From contig PMST01000558.1 of assembly GCA_003168295.1 (NCBI GenBank), forward strand, positions 1-26,948: a DNA stretch of 26,948 nt, written 5' to 3'. Each line of letters opens with the position of its first letter. The stretch's first letter is position 1. The notes beneath the pieces were generated by a model. That model did not search any database, was not told the origin of the DNA, and worked only from the letters and a program-made list of their open reading frames with translations. The DNA comes from Actinomycetota bacterium. Its GTDB lineage: Bacteria > Actinomycetota > Actinomycetes > Streptosporangiales > Streptosporangiaceae. Of the stretch, positions 16,138 through 23,059 are shown in pieces. Both the position numbers and the translations under genes were made by a program.

Positions 16138-17259
16138 GTGACAGACGGGTCGCAGTCAGGCGTGGCAGCGCCATCGTTCCGATGGGTTGGACGCCCTGCT
16201 TCAGCCGGCTCCGCTCGCGGGCTGGCCCGCGTACTGCGAGAACCGGCGGACCTCCAGGCTTGCCGTCCTGCCGAGATCGTTGTCGCGCGACACGCTACTG
16301 CGGATATCGCCTGGGCCGCACGCGATGCGGCCGGCCTGGTCAGCGAGACGGGGGGCGTGCTCAGTCACATGGCGATCCTGGCTCGCGAGCGAGGCGTCCC
16401 CTGCGTAACCGGCCTGCACGGGATCGTCGACGCCGTGGAGTCCGGTGCCGAGCTGCGTGTCGACGGCACGCACGGCGTCGTGGACGCGCCGGCAGCTCCG
16501 CGCAGCGCACCGCCGTTAAGGCGGGGCATGGTTGCTCTGCTGCGATTCGGCCGCTTCTCCAGCACGTTCGAATGCGAGCAGGCGGTCCTCAGCCCCGAGG
16601 CGCTGGTGCGCGTCGCTACCCTGGTCGACGCTCCCACGGCCGTGGGCCTGGGCGGACCGCTCGAAATCGAGTTTGACAACGGTTGCATCCTGACCGCCGA
16701 GACGCGGCTGCGCGACCTCGCCACCGGGCTCGCGCGGCTGCTGGAGGCCGGCGCGCCGAGCGCCGCGGCGCTGCGCGACACATATGCGAATGACTGCCGC
16801 TGGTCCGGGTGGGACGGCATCCCTTCAGACGTCGCCTCCGCGCTGTTTCGGTTCGTGCGGATGAACCGGATCACCTGGATCGCCGCGCTCGCCAAGGAGG
16901 AGGTCGCGCTCGAGCTGCGTGCGTCCCTCACCGAACGGCGAGATGCGGATGAGCCGGTAGATGAGCGTTTCCTTCGGGCCCTAGCCGCGGCCGGATCCTC
17001 AGCCGCGGCCGGATCCTCGCCCGCGGATGGGAGCGTGCCCCCGCACCTCCGCCACCGCGTCGACACGCTGGCCGACCTGGTGTGGGTAACCGAGCGCAAG
17101 AACTCGGTGCTGTCACGCTGCGCGGCCATCGTCGGGCACCTGCCGATTGCCGGCGCGCTCGGCCTGGAGCCGGACGGCCTCGCCGACGATGGGACGAACG
17201 CAGGCCGGCACCGGCGAGTACAGGACGTGCGCGCGGCACTCGCGGCAGGTGGGTCATGA
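16138..17259 (+). CDS. Phosphohistidine swivel (PEP-utiliser mobile domain) protein of the RiPP-like cluster
   Basis: 373 residues from GTG 16138, with GAGGGGGG upstream. Residues 14-115 are a PEP-utilising-enzyme mobile domain: GRPASAGSARGLARVL, then TGGVLSHMAILARERGVPCV with H77 as the phosphorylatable histidine, and VDGTHGVV. In PPDK, PEP synthase or rifampicin phosphotransferase this swivel carries phosphate between an ATP-grasp domain and the acceptor site, but no ATP-grasp or PEP-binding part is present here. The remaining 250 residues are helical and unrecognised, with a duplicated AAAGSS linker. The stop overlaps the radical-SAM start (ATGA), implying coupled production. It may phosphorylate the peptide, use a host kinase domain, or serve as a structural partner; function not established. 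Confidence 0.85.
   Translation: MTDGSQSGVAAPSFRWVGRPASAGSARGLARVLREPADLQACRPAEIVVARHATADIAWAARDAAGLVSETGGVLSHMAILARERGVPCVTGLHGIVDAVESGAELRVDGTHGVVDAPAAPRSAPPLRRGMVALLRFGRFSSTFECEQAVLSPEALVRVATLVDAPTAVGLGGPLEIEFDNGCILTAETRLRDLATGLARLLEAGAPSAAALRDTYANDCRWSGWDGIPSDVASALFRFVRMNRITWIAALAKEEVALELRASLTERRDADEPVDERFLRALAAAGSSAAAGSSPADGSVPPHLRHRVDTLADLVWVTERKNSVLSRCAAIVGHLPIAGALGLEPDGLADDGTNAGRHRRVQDVRAALAAGGS
16983..17018. repeat. 18-bp tandem duplication in the swivel-domain gene
   Basis: Two exact 18-bp units (16983-17000, 17001-17018) encode a repeated AAAGSS-type linker. Each contains a GGATCC hexamer. The period keeps the reading frame. Confidence 0.85.
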
Positions 17260-18617
17260 CGCTGAGCAGCCGCCGACGTACGCGGATGGTGGTCATCGAG
17301 AACTTCGGTTCGTGCAACATGCGCTGCTCGTACTGCTTCCCGGAGCACATGTGGTCGCGCCAGGGCCACTCGGCTGCGATGTCGCAGGACACCCTCCGCG
17401 GCACGCTTGAGGTGGCCTTCAATACGCCCGAGACCGAACCCGTCGATGTGCGCTTGGCCGGCGGCGAGCCGCTTTTGGCCGGGCGCGACTGGCTCGAGAG
17501 CGCCTTTACGATCACGCGCGAGGTGGCAGACCGGCACGGCAAGCGGTTCACGCTCTCGCTCCAGACCAATGCCACCCTTGTCACGCCGGAACTCGCCCGG
17601 CTGCTCGCCGAGCACGACGTGCACGTCGGCGTCAGCCTCGACGGCGACGCCTCGATCAACGAGGCCACGCGCGGCGACACCGACCGCACGCTCTCCGGGT
17701 TCCACCAGCTCAGCGAGGCGTACGGGCATGTCCCCGGGGTCATCGTTACGGTGACGCGGGCCAACGCCACCCGAATGCACGAGGTTGTCGCCCACCTCGA
17801 CTCGCTCGGCGTAGCCCTGTTCCGCGCGAACCAGATGGGCGCGACCGCCTCGTGGAACGTCGCCCTGGCCCCGCGTGCGGAGGAATGGGCGGCCGCCAAG
17901 CAGGCGCTGATCGAGGAGATGGCCGCCCGCGACGGCAACATCATGGAGCTCAATCTCTCGCAGGCCGTGCTCAAGCTCGTGAGCAGCCTGTTCGGCGGCC
18001 AGTCGCCGTTCGCCTCGCCGCGCGGCTGCTGCGCGATGCGCTGCCCGGCCGGCACCGAGCTCCTGTACTTCGACCGTAAAGGCGGCGCGTACCCCTGCCC
18101 GCGGACCAATGTCACGGCGACGGCCAAGGTCGCCGACTACGCGGACACGGCCTTCGACGAGCGCTGGGACGAGATGCTGCTGGGACTCGACACCGCGATG
18201 GAGGTCCCGAGCACCTGCGCGGCCTGCCCGGCGAACGTCGTGTGCGACTACGGCTGCCATGCGTTCAACGTCGCCGAGGGTAACTTCTTCGAGGTCAATT
18301 GCGACGCGTCGAAGGTGTTCTTCGGCTGGATCATGGAGCATCCGGAGCAGCTCGCCCGGGTGTTCCTGCTCAGCCAGCGGCGCGCCGAGCAGCGTGCGCG
18401 CGCCGACTGGGATCCCGCGCGCCGCGCCGCTCCGCTGCCGAGCGCAGCGGTATCCGCGCTCGCTGGCGACATCGGGACGCGGTTCCTCGAGCACCTCGCC
18501 CGGCCTGACCTCGACCCGGACGTCCTGCACCAGCGCTTCGGCTGGAACGAAAACCGCGTCCCACTGCTTCCGATCACCCGTCGGCGGCTGGGCGCACCAC
18601 CATCACCATCACGATAA
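17256..18617 (+). CDS. Radical SAM/SPASM peptide-modifying enzyme
   Basis: 453 residues from ATG 17256, overlapping the swivel gene by 4 nt. The radical-SAM motif CNMRCSYC (C20, C24, C27) binds the SAM-cleaving [4Fe-4S] cluster; LAGGEPLL at 67-74 is the conserved GGE region. A SPASM region follows with cysteines 258, 259, 263, 281, 321, 324, 330, 334 and 349 (GTELLYFDRKGGAYPCPR; CAACPANVVCDYGCHAFN), fitting two auxiliary clusters. This is the layout of enzymes that build C-S, C-C or C-O links in ribosomal peptides and of anaerobic sulfatase-maturing enzymes. A peptide role is favoured because a small precursor-like gene starts 12 bases downstream and no sulfatase is nearby. The bond formed cannot be predicted. 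The last 80 residues resemble no domain I recognise. Confidence 0.92.
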   Translation: MTLSSRRRTRMVVIENFGSCNMRCSYCFPEHMWSRQGHSAAMSQDTLRGTLEVAFNTPETEPVDVRLAGGEPLLAGRDWLESAFTITREVADRHGKRFTLSLQTNATLVTPELARLLAEHDVHVGVSLDGDASINEATRGDTDRTLSGFHQLSEAYGHVPGVIVTVTRANATRMHEVVAHLDSLGVALFRANQMGATASWNVALAPRAEEWAAAKQALIEEMAARDGNIMELNLSQAVLKLVSSLFGGQSPFASPRGCCAMRCPAGTELLYFDRKGGAYPCPRTNVTATAKVADYADTAFDERWDEMLLGLDTAMEVPSTCAACPANVVCDYGCHAFNVAEGNFFEVNCDASKVFFGWIMEHPEQLARVFLLSQRRAEQRARADWDPARRAAPLPSAAVSALAGDIGTRFLEHLARPDLDPDVLHQRFGWNENRVPLLPITRRRLGAPPSPSR

Positions 18618-18629
18618 AGGGGGAAGTAA

Positions 18630-18965
18630 ATGACCGAGATCAGCAGCACGTTCAAGTTCGTCTTCCCAGACGAGCAGACGCGCGAGACGTTCGAGGTGGA
18701 GTTCAAGGGCTGGATGAAGGAGTGGCAGCAGCAACAGGCGATCTACCGGATGCTCGCCGCCACCCAGCCGGCGGAGATCACGACCGGGATCGGGACGACA
18801 ACCGGCCCAGCCGCGGGCACGCCAAGCACCCCGGAACCGCACCACTTCGACGGCACGGAACCGGAGGCTCACCTACTGACCATCGGCGCGAGCACCATCA
18901 CCCTGTCCAACGGAACGACGATCAGCACCTCGGGCATTTACCTCGACATCTGTCCCTTCTTCTAA
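18630..18965 (+). CDS. Putative RiPP precursor peptide ending IYLDICPFF
   Basis: 111 residues; ATG 18630 has GGGGGAAG five bases upstream, the strongest site in the cluster. Residues 1-45 are charged and helical (FPDEQTRETFEVEFKGWMKE), as in leader regions. A Thr/Gly/Pro-rich middle follows, and the C-terminus is TLSNGTTISTSGIYLDICPFF-like (last residues IYLDICPFF). It has a single Cys four from the end and one Tyr in the tail, both possible crosslink sites. No signal peptide, double-glycine site or membrane helix is seen. Its position directly after a SPASM enzyme and before a hairpin that could favour higher expression supports the precursor role. No similarity to a named RiPP family is evident. 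No dedicated peptidase or exporter gene was found in the cluster. Confidence 0.75.
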   Translation: MTEISSTFKFVFPDEQTRETFEVEFKGWMKEWQQQQAIYRMLAATQPAEITTGIGTTTGPAAGTPSTPEPHHFDGTEPEAHLLTIGASTITLSNGTTISTSGIYLDICPFF

Positions 18966-18970
18966 GCGGC

Positions 18971-19019
18971 TGGGATGGTCCACGACCTTGATGTCCACCT
19001 TTAGGGGTGGACCGTCCCA
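18971..19019 (+). terminator. Competing hairpins after the precursor gene (partial terminator/attenuator candidate)
   Basis: Arm 18971-18983 pairs with 19007-19019 over 13 bp with one G:U wobble. Alternatively 18993-18999 pairs with 19006-19012 over 7 bp with a 6-base loop. The two structures share the same 3' arm, so they exclude each other. The location, between precursor and downstream genes, fits a site that lowers downstream read-through. Confidence 0.55.
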
Positions 19020-19177
19020 CCGCCCACCCATCCGGCTAGACGGCACCTGTATCAGCTGAGGAACCCGGCCCCTCTGTCCCTATGAAACCTCAGCGCGAGG
19101 GTGCCAAAATGAGGTGTCGCCAGATCCCTCCGTGCCGAGCGAAAGTCGCCGGAACGAGGTAAGGGGGAGGAACGACT
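19020..19177. other. Gap upstream of the haem-peroxidase gene
   Basis: This spacer contains a 7-bp inverted pair (19055-19061 with 19088-19094) and a 26-codon ATG frame (19082-19162) without a ribosome-binding site, which I do not call. No clear promoter is visible. The excellent GGGGGAGGAA before GTG 19178 lies at its end. Confidence 0.4.
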
Positions 19178-21025
19178 GTGGATTCACCCGCTACACCGCC
19201 CGAGGGTGTCAGCACGTCGGACGTGGCCTACCGGCCCGGCCGGCTCAAGCGCCTCTACGACAAGATCACCGGCGAGGTGGCGGTCAAGCACCCGTGGTAC
19301 ACGCTGCCGAAGGCGCTTGGCCTGGCTGAGCTCATCGGCATTCGTGACACCCTCCGGCGCGAGAACCTCATCGATACCTCCCGCCTGCCGGCGGTTGATC
19401 CGGTGCTACCGCCGCCGTATGACGAGTCGTACCTGACCGCGCGCACCGCGGATGGCAGCTGGAACGACCTGGAGCACCCCGAGATGGGGATGGCCAACAC
19501 CCGCTTCGGGCGCAACGTGCCGCTGGCTGACACCTGGCCCGACAAAGACCGGATGATGGTGCCGAACCCGCGCGAGATCAGCCTCAAGCTGATGACCCGC
19601 GACACCTTCAACCCCGCCACGGCCGGCAACGCGCTGATCACGGCGTGGCTGCAGTTCATGGTCCACGACTGGGTCAGTCACGGCACCAGCCCCAAGGACG
19701 ACCCGTGGGTGCTGCCGGAGGTCGCGGGCGACGACTGGCCCACGCCCCCCGTCGTCGTCATGCGGGTACCGGCCGACCCCACCTCACCCCCCGGCTCGAC
19801 CCTGCCGCCCACCCACCTCAACGTGAACACGCACTGGTGGGACGGCTCGTCGATCTACGGCAACAACCTGCAACAGCAGCGGTTTCTTCGCGAAGGCACG
19901 GGCGGCCGGCTGCGACTGGTCGACGGGCTGCCGCCGATCCCGCCCGACCCCGCGAACGATCCGACCCTGGTGCCGGGTTTCTGGCTGGGCCTGGGCATGA
20001 TGCAGACGCTGTTCTCGCTGGAGCACAACAGCATCGCCGCCATGCTCGCCGCGGCCCACCCGGAGTTCGGCGACGAGACGCTGTTCGCCAAGGCGCGGCT
20101 GATCACCTGCGCGCTCATCGCCAAGATCCACACGGTGGAATGGACGCCCGCGGTCACCGCCCACCCCACGGCCGTCGAGGGGCTGTACGCGAACTGGTGG
20201 GGCCTGGCCGGCCAGAAGCTGCACAAGTTCGTCGCGGCGATCTCCAAGAACGAGGCCCTGCGCGGCATTCCCGGCACCGACACCGAGGACTTCGGCGTGC
20301 CGTACGCGCTCACCGAAGAATTCGTCGCGGTCTACCGGATGCACCCGCTGGTGCCGGACGACTTCGACTTCCGGTCGGTTCACGGCGACGCGCCGACGCT
20401 CGGGCCGCGGTCCTTCAGCGAGATCACCGGGCCGCAGGCCGTCCCGATCCTGCGGGACCAGCCGCTGACCGACATCCTCTACACCTTCGGCACCATGCAT
20501 CCGGGCCTGGTCACCCTGCACAACTTCCCGAAGGGCCTGCAGAAGTTCCAGCGGCCCGATACCGGCGCGTACATGGACATGGCGGCGCTGGACATCGTCC
20601 GCTGCCGCGAGCTCGGGGTGCCGCGGTACTGCGAGTTCCGGCGTCTGCTGCACCTGCCCGTGCCGCAGACCTTCGAGGACGTGACCAGCAACAAGACCTG
20701 GGCGGCCGAACTGCACGAGGTGTACGACGGCAAGATCGAGGACCTCGATCTTGTCCCCGGCGTGATGGCCGAGGACCTCCCGCAGGGCTTCGCCTTCAGC
20801 GACACGGCGTTCCGCATCTTCATCCTGATGGCCTCCCGGCGGCTCAACAGCGACCGCTTCTTCACCGACTACTTCACCGATGAGGTCTACACCCCCGAGG
20901 GCATGACGTGGATCACGGACAACACAATGCAGTCGGTGCTGACCCGGCACTGCCCGGACCTGGGGCCGACGGTGGCCAAGCTGCCGAACGCGTTCGGGAT
21001 CTGGGACCGGACGGCCGCGACATGA
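19178..21025 (+). CDS. Alpha-dioxygenase-like haem peroxidase (fatty-acid oxygenase family)
   Basis: 615 residues; GTG 19178 follows GGGGGAGGAA by five bases. It belongs to the animal-haem-peroxidase/cyclooxygenase superfamily, closest in motif to plant alpha-dioxygenases. Features are distal-His segment QFMVHDWVSH (H163), NTHWWDGSSIYGNN (217-230), KIHTVEWTP (316-324) and EEFVAVYRMHPLVPDDF, in which Y386 is the likely catalytic tyrosine and H389 the proximal haem ligand (the YxxH of cyclooxygenases). Alpha-dioxygenases add O2 at C2 of fatty acids, giving 2-hydroperoxides that break down to aldehydes one carbon shorter. No signal peptide is present. Its stop overlaps the next start (ATGA). Actual substrate unknown; a role on the cluster's peptide or a lipid tail is only a possibility. 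Confidence 0.9.
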   Translation: MDSPATPPEGVSTSDVAYRPGRLKRLYDKITGEVAVKHPWYTLPKALGLAELIGIRDTLRRENLIDTSRLPAVDPVLPPPYDESYLTARTADGSWNDLEHPEMGMANTRFGRNVPLADTWPDKDRMMVPNPREISLKLMTRDTFNPATAGNALITAWLQFMVHDWVSHGTSPKDDPWVLPEVAGDDWPTPPVVVMRVPADPTSPPGSTLPPTHLNVNTHWWDGSSIYGNNLQQQRFLREGTGGRLRLVDGLPPIPPDPANDPTLVPGFWLGLGMMQTLFSLEHNSIAAMLAAAHPEFGDETLFAKARLITCALIAKIHTVEWTPAVTAHPTAVEGLYANWWGLAGQKLHKFVAAISKNEALRGIPGTDTEDFGVPYALTEEFVAVYRMHPLVPDDFDFRSVHGDAPTLGPRSFSEITGPQAVPILRDQPLTDILYTFGTMHPGLVTLHNFPKGLQKFQRPDTGAYMDMAALDIVRCRELGVPRYCEFRRLLHLPVPQTFEDVTSNKTWAAELHEVYDGKIEDLDLVPGVMAEDLPQGFAFSDTAFRIFILMASRRLNSDRFFTDYFTDEVYTPEGMTWITDNTMQSVLTRHCPDLGPTVAKLPNAFGIWDRTAAT

Positions 21026-21564
21026 CCGACCCCCAGTCGCTGGACGACAAGCGGGTCGCCATCGTGAACGAGCACATGCGGCTGGAGAACGCCTACGACT
21101 TCCCCGGCTGCGTCGGCGTGTTCGGCCGGCCGCAGTACCAGCTGGTCGCCGACGGAGAGCTTTACGACGGCCAGGACCGGGTGCGCTACTTCCTGACCCA
21201 GAACCACACGGCCTTCCCCGACTTCGTCTTCGAGCCCACCCGGGTGTCGCCGACGACCGACGCGGTGCTGGTCGAGGGGCGTTTCGTCGGCCGGCAGCTC
21301 GGGCCGTGGCGCGGCCTGCCCGCCACCGGGCGGAACGTCGATTTCCAGATGTGCCTGATCTTCGAGTTCGACGGGGAGTCGATGACCAACGAGAAGATCT
21401 ACTTCGACCTGAATACGCCGCTGCGGCAACTGGGCATCGCCGATGATTACAACTCGCTGCGCGGCAAGCTGTCTGCGGTCTTGGGTCACCCGGTCGTGAT
21501 TCTCAAGGCGCTCGTCTTCAGCCTGACCCACCGCCAGAAGCCGGCCAAAAGCCAGGCCCGGTGA
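21022..21564 (+). CDS. SnoaL/NTF2-like (ester-cyclase-type) protein
   Basis: 180 residues; ATG 21022 overlaps the peroxidase stop by 4 nt, so translation is coupled. The N-terminal helix (RVAIVNEHMRLENAYDFPGC), YDGQDRVRYFLTQNHTAFPD and LIFEFDGESMTNEKIYFD fit the NTF2-like cone fold of SnoaL-type proteins, which include cyclases, isomerases and small lyases. Tight coupling suggests it acts on the peroxidase product, for instance a hydroperoxide or aldehyde; this is inference. The C-terminal 35 residues are an amphipathic or hydrophobic helix (HPVVILKALVFSL) that might associate with a membrane. Confidence 0.8.
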   Translation: MTDPQSLDDKRVAIVNEHMRLENAYDFPGCVGVFGRPQYQLVADGELYDGQDRVRYFLTQNHTAFPDFVFEPTRVSPTTDAVLVEGRFVGRQLGPWRGLPATGRNVDFQMCLIFEFDGESMTNEKIYFDLNTPLRQLGIADDYNSLRGKLSAVLGHPVVILKALVFSLTHRQKPAKSQAR

Positions 21565-21574
21565 AACCGGCGCC

Positions 21575-22342
21575 ATGATAGCGAAATACGTCATCACGAT
21601 TGCCTATTCGGCGCTGCTGGCCGGCGGGGTCTTCGTCGGCGTCCGGCAGATCTACCAGGGCTTCTTTAGGCCGAACGAGCTGCTGAACCCGCTGTTCGGC
21701 AACAAGGTCGCGATCCGGATGTTCACCGTCCACATCATCGTGGTCAGCTGCGACCTGTTCGTGATCGGCCCGCTGGCCATCGCGCACAAGAGCCCGCTCT
21801 ACTACTGGGGCGGGCGGAGCCTGCTGGTGATTTCGTCGCTGCCGATCGCCGCCTTCCTCAACCGGAACCCACAGTCGTTCGGCAAGTTCATCGGCAACTG
21901 GGTGATGATCCGCAACTTCTTCGAGTACGGCATCCACATCGTGTTCATCGCGCTGCCGCTGTCCTGGTTCCGCTACTACCTGCTGCTCTGGTGGATAGTC
22001 GCCTACCGGTACATGGACGTCGGCCCCCGCCGGCTCCTGCAGCGGCTCTATAACACGCCCGAGAAGCAAGCGGCCCGGCCATGGGCGCAGTACCTGAACT
22101 GGGTCACGATCGTGACGATTTACATCGGTGCGTTCTTCGCCGTGTACTACAAGCAGATCCTGTTCGCGCAGCTGCCCAACCCGGCTGCGCACAACTACGT
22201 CCCCGCGCACTGGGAGTTCGGTGTCGTAATCGCCGTCAACTTCGCGCTCGCCTTGTGGGAGTGGATAACGATCCGCCAGTACAGCGACTCACTGCTGGCC
22301 GCGGCCGGCGTGCACGAGAAGGTCACCGCCGCGCACTACTGA
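21575..22342 (+). CDS. Polytopic membrane protein of unknown function
   Basis: 255 residues; ATG 21575, ten bases after the SnoaL-like gene, weak ribosome-binding site. Hydrophobic segments lie at about 4-24, 48-70, 80-98, 115-142, 175-195 and 218-236, giving roughly six membrane helices. Many Trp and Tyr residues are present (WFRYYLLLWWIVAYRYMD). I recognise no family; there are no transporter motifs and no obvious haem- or metal-binding histidine pairs. The operon position suggests it works with the alpha-dioxygenase-like enzyme, perhaps in lipid handling or electron supply; this is unproven. Confidence 0.8.
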   Translation: MIAKYVITIAYSALLAGGVFVGVRQIYQGFFRPNELLNPLFGNKVAIRMFTVHIIVVSCDLFVIGPLAIAHKSPLYYWGGRSLLVISSLPIAAFLNRNPQSFGKFIGNWVMIRNFFEYGIHIVFIALPLSWFRYYLLLWWIVAYRYMDVGPRRLLQRLYNTPEKQAARPWAQYLNWVTIVTIYIGAFFAVYYKQILFAQLPNPAAHNYVPAHWEFGVVIAVNFALALWEWITIRQYSDSLLAAAGVHEKVTAAHY

Positions 22343-22439
22343 CGCGAAATCATCGAGCTGGGCTCTGGTCCTGGCTGAGCCAGTGCTCCGGGCGCATCCC
22401 GAACGCACGTTCTCCCGCCCGGGCCCCTCGACGCTGACG

Positions 22440-22545
22440 TAGCGGCGAGCGTCCGGCCCGTCGTGCCCACGGCCGCGCTCAGCACGCCGACATGCACGCC
22501 GGCCAGGAACTCCTCACGTTCGACCGCGCTCCTCTGAGCACTCAT
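22440..22545 (-). pseudogene. N-terminal remnant of a pyridoxamine-5'-phosphate-oxidase-like gene
   Basis: From ATG 22545 the minus strand reads MSAQRSAVEREEFLAGVHVG and then VLSAAVGTTGR, the typical start of small PPOX/F420-type flavin-binding proteins ('EREEFLAxVHVGVLS'). Resemblance then ceases, the frame becomes low-complexity, and it ends at 22336. The remaining 100 codons of the family are absent. This is probably a broken relic. The rest of 22343-22598 shows no gene. Confidence 0.5.
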
Positions 22546-22598
22546 GACCGCTTCAAACCAGACCGGCGCCGGGTCCGGCCGCCCGGCCCGGCGGGTGC

Positions 22599-22627
22599 TT
22601 GACAGACCCGGACGAGGCTTCTACCGT
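22599..22627 (+). promoter_or_regulatory. Promoter of the GntR-ABC operon: TTGACA-N17-TACCGT
   Basis: TTGACA (22599-22604) is a perfect -35. A 17-base spacer leads to TACCGT (22622-22627), a TANNNT -10. The predicted start near 22634 coincides with the palindrome at 22635-22651. Confidence 0.75.
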
Positions 22628-22634
22628 TATACCA

Positions 22635-22651
22635 ACATCATAGAATAATGT
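22635..22651 (+). promoter_or_regulatory. 17-bp imperfect palindrome, candidate GntR operator
   Basis: ACATCAT and ATAATGT arms flank AGA, with six of seven positions symmetrical. It lies on the predicted transcription start, where a bound repressor would block the promoter. YtrA-type regulators commonly autoregulate their own ABC operon. Confidence 0.55.
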
Positions 22652-22669
22652 CATGATGGAAGAAGGCTG

Positions 22670-23059
22670 ATGTTCCGGTTCCGCCTCGACGGGTCCTCAG
22701 GTGTCCCGCCCTACCTGCAGCTCGTCCACCAGGTGCGGCAGTCGCTGCTGCTGGGCTACCTGCGGGAGGGGGACCGGCTGCCGACGGTCAAGGACGTGGC
22801 CGGCGACCTGGCGATCAACCCGAACACGGTGGTCAAGGCCTACCGGCAGCTCGAGCACGAAGGGCTGGCCGGCGGCCGGCCCGGCCAGGGCACGTTCATC
22901 ACCGCCACCTCGTCCCCGACCCTGCCCGAAGCCCAGCAGGCCCTGCGCGCGTCACTGGAGGAATGGCTCCGCGCCGCCGAGGAGGCCGGGCTCAGCAGCG
23001 AAGAGATAACGGCGTTGATCGCCGTGGCCCGTCATGACCTGAAGAAGGAGAGGGTCTAA
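22670..23059 (+). CDS. GntR-family (YtrA subfamily) regulator
   Basis: 129 residues; ATG 22670 has GAAGAAGG five to six bases upstream. The winged helix (PPYLQLVHQVRQSLLLGYLR, LPTVKDVAGDLAINPNTVVK, GQGTFIT) fills the first 80 residues. The short helical C-terminus without a large ligand domain is the YtrA signature. It overlaps the ABC ATPase start by one base (TAATG). It probably represses this operon until a membrane-active drug or similar signal appears, as in related systems. Confidence 0.92.
   Translation: MFRFRLDGSSGVPPYLQLVHQVRQSLLLGYLREGDRLPTVKDVAGDLAINPNTVVKAYRQLEHEGLAGGRPGQGTFITATSSPTLPEAQQALRASLEEWLRAAEEAGLSSEEITALIAVARHDLKKERV

Noticed and set aside
15927..16676. Plus-strand frame starting upstream of the swivel gene
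   Set aside because: It lacks a ribosome-binding site and becomes Arg-rich where it overlaps the swivel gene in another frame.
16365..18530. A 721-codon minus-strand frame antisense to the swivel and radical-SAM genes
   Set aside because: High GC leaves antisense frames open. It has no recognisable motifs, whereas the plus strand carries clear TGG-H and CxxxCxxC motifs.
18596..18620. CAC/CAT run that encodes six histidines in a +1 frame at the end of the radical-SAM gene, like an affinity tag
   Set aside because: The coding frame reads Pro/Ser here and ends in TAA at 18617. No other vector-like sequence is present, so chance low complexity is the simplest explanation.
19082..19162. 26-codon ORF before the peroxidase gene
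   Set aside because: No ribosome-binding site and no leader-peptide features; probably chance.
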